A stretch of DNA of 6,612 nt from the NCBI GenBank assembly GCA_934255105.1, contig CAKQNH010000270.1, positions 1-6,612 of the forward strand, given 5' to 3'. The notes below the pieces were generated by a model. The model made no database searches and was not told the DNA's origin. It saw only the letters and a program-made list of their open reading frames with translations. Shown piece after piece: positions 1 through 6,612 of this stretch (positions within the stretch are counted from its first letter, which is position 1; every line of letters starts with the position of its first letter). This stretch comes from an uncultured Pirellulaceae bacterium (GTDB lineage: Bacteria > Planctomycetota > Planctomycetia > Pirellulales > Pirellulaceae). Made by a program: the position numbers and the translations under genes.

Positions 1-1
1 C

Positions 2-1627
2 ACCGGTGACTTCCGAGTCCGGCTGCGCTATCGCCCACTCACTGAGGGGGCTCTGCGTTCGATCGGCTTCAGTTTCGATTATCAAGACCAGGGGAATTCT
101 CAGGACGTTTACACCAGCACCAATGACACGCGGCCAAGCGTGCAAGCCTTTCATCGCATCGGCGGACAACAAGTGTATCCTCAGCTCGGCATTGTCTATA
201 CGCCGTTGATAGTCAATGAAGAAGCGACGCTAGACGTGACTATCATCGGATCGCAGTTGACGCTCGATCTGAACGGCCAGCGCAAGCTCAGTTACACGAT
301 GCCGGAAAAGCGCCGCGACGGTAGGTTTGCGTTGTGGGTCCACCAAGGAACCGCACAGTTCCTGGAGTTGAACATCACGCAACAGCCCGAATCCATAGAA
401 TCGCTGCAACGGCGCAAACAGCTCGCCGACCAAGCTTTGCAGATCGCTAAAGCTCAGTTCAAGCGGGCCGAAGGCGAGCTCGCGTCCGTGACCGCTCGCC
501 TGAGTGCCGACGTCGAAAAACATCTGCACCCGGAGTCTCCGCGCATTGAGCAACTGGCCAAGCTCGCCGCAGCAGCGGAAAAGCAATCGGCTATGCTAGC
601 GGCTGAGGCAGAGCTCGTGGCGGCTGGCGATTCTTCCGCAGCTCAATCCGCCGCCCAAGCGAAGCTGCAGCAAGCGAGCCAGGCAGCGGAGGCACCGTCA
701 ACCGAATATACTCCGCTTGGTGAACAGTTTCCTCGCTCCAGCACGGGGCGCCGTAGCGGGCTGGCAAACTGGATCGTAGACGACAACAATCCTCGCACCG
801 CGCGAGTTGCAGCAAATCACATTTGGGGTCGCCATTTCGGACAGCCACTTGTCGCCACGCCAGAGAACTTTGGGCTGAACGGTCGCCAACCGACACATCC
901 AGAGCTTTTAGACTGGCTGGCTACTGAACTGATCGCTAACGACTGGAAGATGAAGCCGGTGCATCGCCAGTTGGTGCTATCGGCCACCTATCGCATGGCC
1001 AGCGAATTACCCCCCGCAGCATCGCTAGGTAAAGACATTTCCACCGACGCTGATCCCGGCAACCTTTACCTGTGCCGGATGAACTCGCGACGCATGGAGG
1101 CCGAGCTGGTACGCGACAGCACGCTGTCGGTCGCATCGCGACTGGACCGAACCATGGGCGGGCCCGAGTTGCCCGAGACGGATGGCGAAAAGAATCTGCG
1201 ACGCAGTATGTATTTCCGCAACACGCCCAATGAAAAAATGCTGATGCTGGAAGTGTTCGACGTGGCTGATCCCAACGCCTGCTATCGTCGCAAGGAAAGC
1301 ATCGTGCCGCATCAGTCGCTGGCGATGATGAACAGCGGACTCGTGCTCGATTCCGCACGCATCCTAGCGTCAAAACTAGCCGACGAAGATGACTTTGTCG
1401 CGGCGGCTTTTGTCGCGGTGCTGTCGCGCTGCCCAACGGCGGAGGAAGCCGCGCGATGTCAGTCGTTTCTGCGGCAGCATGCAGAGCTGTTACAAGAAAC
1501 ACCGCGTCAACCGTTTCCCACAGGTGGCAGTGCAACCGAGCCGGCCGCAACTGATCCGCTTTTGCGAGCCAAACAAAATCTGGTTCATGTCCTGTTACTT
1601 CACAACGACTTTGTGACGATCCGATGA
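2..1627 (+). CDS. DUF1553 (PSD1) domain protein with ConA-like domain, 5'-partial
   Basis: The frame is open from base 2, so the true start lies upstream. The GTG at 140 is an internal valine codon. The 541 visible residues have three parts. Residues 1-125 are beta-rich and resemble a ConA/LamG-like jelly-roll that may bind glycans. Residues 130-230 are Ala/Glu/Gln/Lys-rich and probably coiled coil. From about 235 to the end is a DUF1553 (PSD1) domain, shown by [72 protein letters not shown] and [11 protein letters not shown]. Family knowledge: full-length members usually begin with a signal peptide, a planctomycete cytochrome c-like (PSCyt1) domain and DUF1549 (PSCyt2), which here would lie outside the window. 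The biochemical role of the family is not settled; secretion and a role in polysaccharide breakdown are often suggested. The stop overlaps the start of the next gene (ATGA), so the two are likely translationally coupled. Confidence 0.93.
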   Translation, partial: TGDFRVRLRYRPLTEGALRSIGFSFDYQDQGNSQDVYTSTNDTRPSVQAFHRIGGQQVYPQLGIVYTPLIVNEEATLDVTIIGSQLTLDLNGQRKLSYTMPEKRRDGRFALWVHQGTAQFLELNITQQPESIESLQRRKQLADQALQIAKAQFKRAEGELASVTARLSADVEKHLHPESPRIEQLAKLAAAAEKQSAMLAAEAELVAAGDSSAAQSAAQAKLQQASQAAEAPSTEYTPLGEQFPRSSTGRRSGLANWIVDDNNPRTARVAANHIWGRHFGQPLVATPENFGLNGRQPTHPELLDWLATELIANDWKMKPVHRQLVLSATYRMASELPPAASLGKDISTDADPGNLYLCRMNSRRMEAELVRDSTLSVASRLDRTMGGPELPETDGEKNLRRSMYFRNTPNEKMLMLEVFDVADPNACYRRKESIVPHQSLAMMNSGLVLDSARILASKLADEDDFVAAAFVAVLSRCPTAEEAARCQSFLRQHAELLQETPRQPFPTGGSATEPAATDPLLRAKQNLVHVLLLHNDFVTIR

Positions 1628-3120
1628 CCATTAAAAATACTACATCCGACTTTCCCTGCGGTCGTGTTCAGCGGCGGCAGATGCTGGCCGACTGCGGCAT
1701 GGGGTTTACTGGACTGGCTCTGAGCGCACTGCTGCAGCGGGATGCGCCAGCCGCTGAAACGCCCGCCACCGAAGCAGCCACAGCCAAGCTGCTCGCATCC
1801 GGCATCGCGCCGAAAGCCAAATCGGTCATCTGGTTCTTTATGAATGGTGGGACCAGCCATTTGGAGTCGTTCGATTACAAGCCGGATATCAATCGCCACG
1901 CCGGCAAGACGATTGACGAGTCGCCATTCGGATCTGCGATTCTAGAATCTGAATTTTATCGCAAGAACGTCCGCGACTTCGGCGGGACACCGCGTGGTCT
2001 GATGGCTCAAATTTACCCGCTACAAGTTGGTTTCAAGCGCCGTGGCCAAAGTGGTTTACATGTCAGTGATTGGTGGCCGCACGTAGGCGACTGCATCGAC
2101 GACATCGCGGTAATTCGTTCGATGTGGACGACCGACAACGATCATGCGGCACAGCTTCAGTTTCATACTGGACGACATATCTTCGATGGTTTTTATCCCT
2201 CTATCGGATCGTGGATACACTACGGTCTGGGAACACTGAACGAGAATCTGCCGCAGTTTGTTGTCATGGGGCCACCTCCGGGCGATTGTTGCGGAGGCAC
2301 TGGAGCTCACGACGGCAGTTATTTGGGGCCCGAGCATGCAGGCGTGTGCATGGCGCTCGATCCCAACAATCCATTGCCCTTTGGCACGCCGGGTAGCGGA
2401 GTAGGCCTGAGAGAACGCCGCGACCAGTTGGCGTTGTTAAACGATCTGAATCACATGACTGCCGTGCACTACCCCGACGACGCCAACTTGCAAGCTCGAA
2501 TTAAGTCCTATGAATTGGCGTTTCGAATGCAGATGTCGGTACCGGACATTGTCAACTTGCAGCAGGAACCACAACACATACATACTTTGTATGGTCTGGA
2601 TCAATCGGCGACGGAAGCGATGGGGCGTCAGGCTCTGACCGCGCGTCGACTGGTAGAGAGCGGAGTACGCTTTGTGCAGATTTACGATGGCGGGGGAGGT
2701 GGTGGAGGCTGGGATGCTCACGCGAAACTTCGCGAGAACCACTCGACCAACTGTGGACGAGTGGACAAGCCGATCGCTGGGCTTTTGAAAGACCTTAAGC
2801 AGCGCGGATTGCTCGACGAGACGCTGGTGGTCTGGGCGACCGAGTTCGGACGCACGCCCGGAGCAGAGAAGTCGGACGGACGCGATCATCATCCCTACGG
2901 GTTTTCCGTATGGATGGCCGGCGGTGGTCTAAAAGGGGGCATCGCTCACGGTGCGACCGACGAAATCGGCTTTCACGCGGTGGAGAATCGCCACTATGTC
3001 ACCGACATTCACGCCACGATACTACATCAAATGGGCCTCGATCCTCGCCGCCTAGATGTGCCAGGCCAGAAGCGTCTAGAGATCGACTACGGAACTCCTA
3101 TCCATGACGTAATCGCTTAG
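1624..3120 (+). CDS. DUF1501 domain protein with Tat-like leader
   Basis: This 498-residue protein is a usual length for DUF1501, a family in the alkaline phosphatase/sulfatase superfamily. The N-terminus has twin arginines R17-R18 (QRRQML) followed by a hydrophobic stretch ([13 protein letters not shown]), which suggests Tat export. Family motifs are [13 protein letters not shown] (75-87), a conserved segment around [24 protein letters not shown] (363-366), ATEFGRTP with EFGRTP at 407-412, GRDHHP (419-424) and [16 protein letters not shown]. These carry the Asp/His residues expected of a metal-binding fold. Seven glycines in a row (356-362) precede WDAH. The ATG overlaps the upstream DUF1553 stop, and no separate Shine-Dalgarno is needed to explain translation. 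DUF1553 and DUF1501 genes are habitual neighbours in planctomycetes and probably act on the same extracytoplasmic substrate. The substrate is unknown, and enzymatic activity is inferred only from the fold. Confidence 0.95.
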   Translation: MTIKNTTSDFPCGRVQRRQMLADCGMGFTGLALSALLQRDAPAAETPATEAATAKLLASGIAPKAKSVIWFFMNGGTSHLESFDYKPDINRHAGKTIDESPFGSAILESEFYRKNVRDFGGTPRGLMAQIYPLQVGFKRRGQSGLHVSDWWPHVGDCIDDIAVIRSMWTTDNDHAAQLQFHTGRHIFDGFYPSIGSWIHYGLGTLNENLPQFVVMGPPPGDCCGGTGAHDGSYLGPEHAGVCMALDPNNPLPFGTPGSGVGLRERRDQLALLNDLNHMTAVHYPDDANLQARIKSYELAFRMQMSVPDIVNLQQEPQHIHTLYGLDQSATEAMGRQALTARRLVESGVRFVQIYDGGGGGGGWDAHAKLRENHSTNCGRVDKPIAGLLKDLKQRGLLDETLVVWATEFGRTPGAEKSDGRDHHPYGFSVWMAGGGLKGGIAHGATDEIGFHAVENRHYVTDIHATILHQMGLDPRRLDVPGQKRLEIDYGTPIHDVIA

Positions 3121-3137
3121 GGTCGGCCACTCCCATG

Positions 3138-3420
3138 TTCGTGAACCGCTCCGATGTCATAGACCGCTCCGCCGGTACTTGCCCTTATGTCGTGGACCGC
3201 TCCGCCGGTCCTTGCTTCATTAGTCGTGGACCGCTCCGCCGGTCCTTGCTTCATTAGTCGTGGACCGCTCCGCCGATCCTTGCTTCATTAGTCGTGGACC
3301 GCTCCGCCGATCCTTGCTTCATTTGTCGTGGACCGCTCCGCCGGTCCTTGCTCGAAAGTCCTGGATCACTTCGTCCATCCTTGCTTGTATATCCGGGACC
3401 ACTTCGTCGGTCGAGGCTGG
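3138..3420. repeat. Tandem array of 33-34 bp hairpin repeats
   Basis: The array begins about 20 bases after the DUF1501 stop. Units starting with GTC lie at 3156, 3189, 3223, 3257, 3291, 3325 and 3358, giving spacings of 33, 34, 34, 34, 34 and 33. A further weak unit starts near 3391 and a partial one near 3141. The core is GGACCGCTCCGCCGGTCC, at 3194-3211, 3228-3245 and 3330-3347, followed by TTGCTTCATTA in the best units. The core is a perfect 6 bp stem (GGACCG/CGGTCC) around a 6-base loop (CTCCGC). Copies at 3262 and 3296 have CGATCC as the right arm, leaving one mismatch. The outer copies are diverged, with loops such as CTTCGT. The 34-base period is not a multiple of three, which argues against + strand coding. 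There is no T-run typical of an intrinsic terminator. A role in transcript end protection or attenuation is inference only. Confidence 0.95.
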
Positions 3421-3645
3421 TGGGAGCAAGCTCATATCATCCACCACCACCTCAATTGTCTGTGTTTCTCGATCTATGCGTCGAATGCGCAGGGGGCCGA
3501 GTTCGGCTAGGATTGCATCAGCGCCTTGCGGGCTGTTGAGATAATAAGCAAATGATTGGCATGGGGAGGGAAAAACCGAAGTTATTTTAGTGTAAGATAT
3601 TCTGCAGCCTCTGATGCGATAGTTGTCGATCGCGCAGCCGAACAG
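3319..3645 (-). pseudogene. Antisense open frame, likely C-terminal remnant of an unrecognised protein
   Basis: On the minus strand a frame of 108 codons is open between a stop at 3648-3646 and a TGA at 3321-3319. There is no good ATG, GTG or TTG near its beginning, so it is probably a decayed or truncated gene rather than an intact one. The first 35 or so residues look non-coding. From about 3540 downward the translation looks protein-like: GADAILAELGPLRIRRIDRE, then an acidic and hydrophobic stretch including IEVVVDDMSLLPP. It ends in 11-residue repeats: TDEVVPDIQAR, MDEVIQDFRAR, then TGGAVHDK and stop. Those repeats are the 33 bp units of the tandem array read in this strand and frame. The opposite-strand reading of the same region is rich in His, Cys and Trp, as expected for a shadow frame. 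I do not recognise the family. It could still be chance. Confidence 0.4.
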
Positions 3646-3665
3646 TTACTATCTTGGCTTTACAA

Positions 3666-3685
3666 TTGATCGGCGGAGCGATCAA
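3666..3685 (-). repeat. Isolated, inverted copy of the array hairpin
   Basis: A perfect 7 bp stem, TTGATCG (3666-3672) with CGATCAA (3679-3685), encloses the 6-base loop GCGGAG. Read on the minus strand, loop and layout match the array core: the array's reverse complement is GGACCG-GCGGAG-CGGTCC followed by ACGAC, and here the stem is likewise followed by ACGAC at 3685-3689. Two stem positions differ from the array, and both partner bases have changed so that pairing is kept. This makes it a diverged family member rather than an unrelated palindrome, though one short copy could match by chance. Confidence 0.7.
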
Positions 3686-3735
3686 CGACGTTCCTTCCGC
3701 AGAAAGAGAATCTCAACTCTCTGCAAGTTGGCTCC

Positions 3736-3749
3736 ATAGCAAGCGCTAT
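3736..3749. promoter_or_regulatory. Short inverted repeat, possible operator
   Basis: ATAGC (3736-3740) and GCTAT (3745-3749) are perfect 5 bp arms around AAGC. The element lies just upstream of the candidate -35 of the kinase gene, a position where an activator or repressor could bind. Arms of this length also arise by chance, so the call is weak. Confidence 0.2.
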
Positions 3750-3754
3750 TGTTT

Positions 3755-3785
3755 TTGCGGATTTCAAAAATAATTGCGTTATATA
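3755..3785 (+). promoter_or_regulatory. Candidate sigma-70-like promoter for the kinase/sigma operon
   Basis: TTGCGG at 3755-3760 could serve as a -35 and TATATA at 3780-3785 as a -10, with a 19-base spacer (18 if TTATAT at 3779 is used). It sits in the most AT-rich part of the gap, about 70 bases before the kinase ATG. Planctomycete promoters are poorly defined, and the operon may instead be read by its own ECF sigma factor, so this is only a candidate. Confidence 0.3.
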
Positions 3786-3829
3786 GGTCCGTCAATCCCT
3801 CAAGTATCACTGTAGCAACGAGGTACTTC

Positions 3830-3865
3830 ATGGGAACAAACGGCCGAGGCACTCATGACCAATGA
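3830..3865 (+). CDS. Possible 11-codon leader ORF overlapping the kinase start
   Basis: An ATG at 3830 is preceded by GAGG (3820-3823) at a 6-base spacing. It encodes MGTNGRGTHDQ and stops at TGA 3863-3865, eight bases inside the kinase gene in another frame. The spacing and overlap would suit translational coupling. The peptide itself shows no attenuator-like run of one amino acid. It may be an accident of sequence. Confidence 0.25.
   Translation: MGTNGRGTHDQ
3846..3849 (+). promoter_or_regulatory. Shine-Dalgarno for the kinase gene
   Basis: GAGG lies five bases before the ATG at 3855 and supports that start, which also keeps the zinc ribbon (from C16) in the product. The ATG at 3830 is out of frame with the kinase and cannot be its start. 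Confidence 0.55.
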
Positions 3866-5861
3866 AGCGACAAAAGCCCCTGCAACTGACTCGCCTCGAT
3901 GTCCAAATTGCGGCTCGTCGATTCCAGCGGAGACACTTGGCGGCCTGTGTCCACGTTGCTTGCTCTTTCAGGCAGCTATGGACACGAATGATGGTGAAGG
4001 TTCAGCAACACGTCCAGCTCCACCGGACATCGACGCGGTTCGAGCCGCGTTTCCACAACTGGAAGTGATCGAACTGATTGGTCATGGCGGAATGGGGGCC
4101 GTTTACAAGGCGCGGCAGAAGTCGCTCAATCGCTTAGTGGCCATCAAACTGCTGACTCGCCAGTCGAGTGGTCAGCACGATTTTGAAGCACGATTCACAC
4201 GCGAAGCTCGCGCGCTGGCGGAGCTGAATCATCCAAACATCGTTACGATTCACGACTTTGGCCAGGCGGCGGGTTTTTACTTTCTACTGATGGAATACGT
4301 CGATGGAGTGAATCTTCGCCAAGCGATGAATGCGGGCCGAATGCTGCCTGCTCAGGCGTTGTCTATCGTGCCGCCCGTCTGTGAGGCGTTAACGTTTGCC
4401 CATGAGCGAGGTATCGTGCATCGCGATATCAAACCCGAGAACTTGCTACTCGACCGAGAAGGCCGCGTGAAGATCGTCGATTTCGGTATTGCCAGGATCG
4501 TTCGTCTACCGGCTGGCGAAAGATCACCTCATATCGATTCGGGCAGGGATGGATTGAATTCGGATGTGCAGTTAACCGGCGATGTGGTCTTGGGTACCCC
4601 CAACTACATGGCACCCGAACAGAAGTTGCAAGCAGAAGCGGTCGATCAACGAGCCGATGTCTACTCGCTGGGTGTCGTACTATATGAAATGCTCACCGGT
4701 GAGTTACCTCTGGGGAACTTTGAAATGCCATCGCGCAAGGTTCAAGTCGACGTGCGGTTGGACGAGATCGTGCTTAGAGCGCTGGACCACAACCCCGAAT
4801 TGAGATGGCCCACGACAGCGGCGCTTAAAGCTCAATTGGAAACCCTCTCCGTTTCTGACGAGCGTCCTGGTTCGCCTGCTCTCCGAGAGCCCGATTCTAC
4901 GACCCACCGCGGTTTTACATTCGCCGCAACTAGCGTGATCCTATTCATGTTGGTGGCTGTATTCACGACCGTGTTCTTGTCACTACATTTTCTTGCTGTA
5001 AGCCTGTTGTTATATGTTGTGATGTCGTTGGTCGCCGCACTCTTGATGTTGATGCGGAATGATTCGCTTTCGGAGCGATCATCTGGGTTGGATAAAAAGC
5101 GTCAGCCTCAACCTCTACGATGGCTGGCATGGGCAGGAGCGCTGCTTGCTGTGCCCGTCGGCGGATTCGGCATTTTCCTTTTTTTGGCGGTGATGAGTGA
5201 TCCAAGCTGGCATCCAATTAGAGAGGAGGCCATCATTTCTGCCATAGCTTGGTTTGGTACAATCGCTTTGCCCATTTCCGCCTGGTGGCTGTTCCGCACG
5301 ACAGGGCGCCTCAGGACAACTGCCACGGGGACAACTGTCACAGGGATAATTGCACTCTTGCTCGCCATCGTGCTTCCGATCATCGGGTTCGGGCATCACT
5401 TCGCACAGCAATCGCGGCAACTCCACGCCCAAAGTCAAAAGCTAACCCAACTGAACGCCCAACTCAGCGCTGCAAGAGAATCGCAGGCGCTTTTACGGCA
5501 GACGCCTTCCGTCAACAATAGCAAAGATTTAGAGCGGCTGGACGCGATGATTAAATCGGCTTCACAAAGAATTGCCGCGCAGCGTGCGTTGCCCGCATTT
5601 GGCAGCTTAGGGACGGCGGCGATTTTCTCCGTGGTCGGTATTCTGTTGGGTGCCTGCGGTGCCGTAATATTAATCTTTAGATACACAAAAAGCAGAGTAT
5701 GGAGATTCGCTCTGTCCGCCCTGACTAGTCTAAGCATATTAACTCTAGGAGCGGTCGTGCTGGCTGCAGTAATAGATAATCAACTGGAGTTTGTCGGAAA
5801 CGGTTCCGCTGCCACAGGAGACTCTGTCAAAGTGCACGAGCAGGGAACCGCGAAGCAATAG
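3855..5861 (+). CDS. Membrane Ser/Thr protein kinase (Hanks type) with N-terminal zinc ribbon
   Basis: The 668-residue protein starts with a zinc ribbon (C16, C19, C32, C35; CPNC and CPRC). A complete kinase domain spans about 69-333: Gly loop GHGGMGAVY (76-84), catalytic lysine K98 (VAIK), helix C glutamate E117, HRD 189-191 with K193 and N196, DFG 209-211, APE 253-255 and DVYSLG (268-273). It should therefore be active. About 40 residues lie between DFG and APE, with a Ser/Asp/Gly-rich insert. The C-terminal half has about seven membrane segments: two within 354-399, then 422-446, 460-480, 496-514, 586-608 and 618-640. A Gln/Ala-rich helical stretch (about 517-580) lies between the fifth and sixth and would face outward if the kinase is cytoplasmic. 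Ten bases separate it from the sigma factor gene, so the two are likely co-transcribed. The sensed signal is unknown. Confidence 0.95.
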   Translation: MTNEATKAPATDSPRCPNCGSSIPAETLGGLCPRCLLFQAAMDTNDGEGSATRPAPPDIDAVRAAFPQLEVIELIGHGGMGAVYKARQKSLNRLVAIKLLTRQSSGQHDFEARFTREARALAELNHPNIVTIHDFGQAAGFYFLLMEYVDGVNLRQAMNAGRMLPAQALSIVPPVCEALTFAHERGIVHRDIKPENLLLDREGRVKIVDFGIARIVRLPAGERSPHIDSGRDGLNSDVQLTGDVVLGTPNYMAPEQKLQAEAVDQRADVYSLGVVLYEMLTGELPLGNFEMPSRKVQVDVRLDEIVLRALDHNPELRWPTTAALKAQLETLSVSDERPGSPALREPDSTTHRGFTFAATSVILFMLVAVFTTVFLSLHFLAVSLLLYVVMSLVAALLMLMRNDSLSERSSGLDKKRQPQPLRWLAWAGALLAVPVGGFGIFLFLAVMSDPSWHPIREEAIISAIAWFGTIALPISAWWLFRTTGRLRTTATGTTVTGIIALLLAIVLPIIGFGHHFAQQSRQLHAQSQKLTQLNAQLSAARESQALLRQTPSVNNSKDLERLDAMIKSASQRIAAQRALPAFGSLGTAAIFSVVGILLGACGAVILIFRYTKSRVWRFALSALTSLSILTLGAVVLAAVIDNQLEFVGNGSAATGDSVKVHEQGTAKQ

Positions 5862-5871
5862 TGAGCAAACC

Positions 5872-6612
5872 GTGACCGACGCGTCCGAATCTGACGACGA
5901 CCAGAAACCTGAATTCGTGAAACCTGGTTTCGCAACCACACAGTGGACGCAAGTTATCGCTGCGAGGGGCGATTCGGTTGAGGCTCGCGAGGCACTTGGT
6001 GCTTTATGTACCGCTTACTATCGGCCCGTCGAGGCGTTCATTCGCAAGTCTTGTCGATCACCACAGGATGCTCGCGACTTGACGCACGACTTCTTCGCGC
6101 GCATTCTTGACGGAAGCGGCTTCGAGAACGCTGAACCGACTCGAGGGCGGTTTCGATCCTACCTACTTGGTTGTGTCAAACACTTCCTTAGCGATGTTAA
6201 CGATCGCCGAATGGCGGCTAAGCGCGGCGCGGGCAAGAACCCGCAGTCAATACACGCGTCGAATTGCGATCAGCACGAGAGGCGGGAATTCGCACTGGTT
6301 GATCCCAGTGGTTTCCCACCCGATGCATACTTCGATCGCCAATGGGCAGTCGAAGTGCTTGACCGCGTACTGTCGTCGCTCGAGATGCAACATCAGCTAA
6401 GCGGTAAAATGAAAGAGTTTGAGTTGCTGAAACCCAGCCTGACCGGTGATTCGGCGATGCCGACATTGGCTGAGCTTGCAGAACAACTGGACCTTACACC
6501 CGCCGCAGCAGCCATGGCCGTGCATCGCTTGCGAAAGCGATTTCGTGCAGCCGTCAGTGCAGAAATATCGGAGACAGTCGTGGACCAGGACGAAGTCCGA
6601 GCGGAATTGGAT
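5872..6612 (+). CDS. ECF RNA polymerase sigma factor, kinase-associated type, 3'-partial
   Basis: A GTG start at 5872 opens a frame that runs 247 codons to the window edge without a stop. GAG at 5863-5865 is a weak Shine-Dalgarno. Residues 20-33 (FATTQWTQVIAARG) are the hallmark N-terminus of this sigma group. Region 2 follows: ALCTAYYRPVEAFIRKSC, then DARDLTHDFFARIL (66-79), then TRGRFRSYLLGCVKHFL (90-106) and the basic DRRMAAKRGAGK. Region 4, with a helix-turn-helix, covers about 197-228 (LAELAEQLDLTPAAAAMAVH, then RLRKRFR). It would direct RNA polymerase to a small regulon. Family knowledge: planctomycetes have many ECF factors encoded beside Ser/Thr kinases, with phosphorylation proposed in place of an anti-sigma factor. 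No anti-sigma gene is visible here. Because the 3' end is missing, any C-terminal extension cannot be judged. Confidence 0.92.
   Translation, partial: MTDASESDDDQKPEFVKPGFATTQWTQVIAARGDSVEAREALGALCTAYYRPVEAFIRKSCRSPQDARDLTHDFFARILDGSGFENAEPTRGRFRSYLLGCVKHFLSDVNDRRMAAKRGAGKNPQSIHASNCDQHERREFALVDPSGFPPDAYFDRQWAVEVLDRVLSSLEMQHQLSGKMKEFELLKPSLTGDSAMPTLAELAEQLDLTPAAAAMAVHRLRKRFRAAVSAEISETVVDQDEVRAELD

Larger units (their letters stand above)
3421..3854. other. Intergenic region upstream of the kinase gene
   Basis: No convincing + strand gene is present. The first part (to about 3540) is the antisense of the minus-strand coding remnant. From about 3541 the DNA becomes more AT-rich and looks like ordinary non-coding DNA. 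It contains the isolated inverted copy of the hairpin repeat (3666-3685), an imperfect hairpin at 3699-3724 (outer arms GCAGA/TCTGC), a short perfect inverted repeat at 3736-3749 (ATAGC, loop AAGC, GCTAT), a candidate promoter near 3755-3785 and a possible 11-codon leader ORF at 3830-3865. I see no tRNA, riboswitch or CRISPR structure. Confidence 0.6.

Noticed and set aside
140..142. GTG at 140 as the start of the DUF1553 gene
   Set aside because: The frame stays open back to base 2 and the upstream translation continues the same beta-rich domain, so this is an internal valine.
3194..3347. Intrinsic terminator for the DUF1501 operon
   Set aside because: The hairpins are short (6 bp stem) and are followed by TTGCTTCATTA rather than a T-run, so a standard terminator cannot be claimed, though an effect on transcription is possible.
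3156..3390. CRISPR array
   Set aside because: The units are back-to-back with almost no variable spacer; the whole 34-base unit repeats. No cas genes are present.
3260..3544. Three overlapping + strand frames starting at 3260, 3294 and 3328, each beginning MDRSA
   Set aside because: They start exactly 34 bases apart in successive frames. The 34-base repeat rotates the same peptide through all three frames, and each GTG has no Shine-Dalgarno. The C-terminal parts are Cys/His/Trp-rich shadow sequence.
5861..5875. GTG at 5861 as the sigma factor start
   Set aside because: That frame hits TGA after four codons; the sigma frame starts at the GTG at 5872.
6107..6400. Open frame at 6107-6400 on + and its minus-strand counterpart at 6218-6466
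   Set aside because: Both are shadows of the sigma factor gene, whose own frame carries clear region 2 and region 4 motifs.
6577..6600. Another copy of the hairpin repeat inside the sigma factor gene (GTCGTGGACC followed by GGACGAAGTCC)
   Set aside because: The first ten bases match the array unit, but the core loop and spacing do not. The stretch is in frame and gives a plausible sigma factor C-terminal region, so chance is the simpler reading.

Overview
The window looks like chromosomal DNA from a planctomycete, probably near Pirellula/Rhodopirellula. This rests on three things seen in the sequence: a DUF1553 (PSD1) protein overlapping a DUF1501 protein, a kinase with an N-terminal zinc ribbon and a multi-pass membrane tail, and an ECF sigma factor of the type that accompanies such kinases. 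Base composition is moderately GC-rich. All confident genes lie on the + strand. The genus assignment is inference.

Layout. (1) Positions 2-1627 hold the 3' part of a DUF1553 protein gene; its start lies upstream of the window. It shares a 4-base ATGA overlap with (2) a DUF1501 gene at 1624-3120, which has a twin-arginine-like leader. The two form the tail of an operon of secreted or periplasmic proteins that is typical of planctomycetes. (3) Positions 3121-3854 are a 734-base gap. Its first part is a tandem array (about 3138-3420) of 33-34 base units, each centred on a small hairpin. A single opposite-orientation copy of that hairpin sits at 3666-3685. On the minus strand, the weak end of the array merges in frame with a 108-codon open frame that ends at 3319 and looks like the C-terminal remnant of a protein. 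The rest of the gap holds a candidate promoter and a possible 11-codon leader ORF. (4) Positions 3855-5861 encode a membrane Ser/Thr kinase with a complete set of catalytic motifs. (5) From 5872, ten bases after the kinase stop, an ECF sigma factor gene with a GTG start runs off the right edge.

The kinase and sigma factor are probably co-transcribed. The likely scheme is a surface signal sensed by the membrane part of the kinase, followed by phosphorylation that controls the adjacent sigma factor. The DUF1553/DUF1501 operon has no visible functional link to the kinase/sigma pair. The least ordinary part of the window is the gap between them: a hairpin repeat family that shows both compensating stem changes and an in-frame link to a coding remnant.
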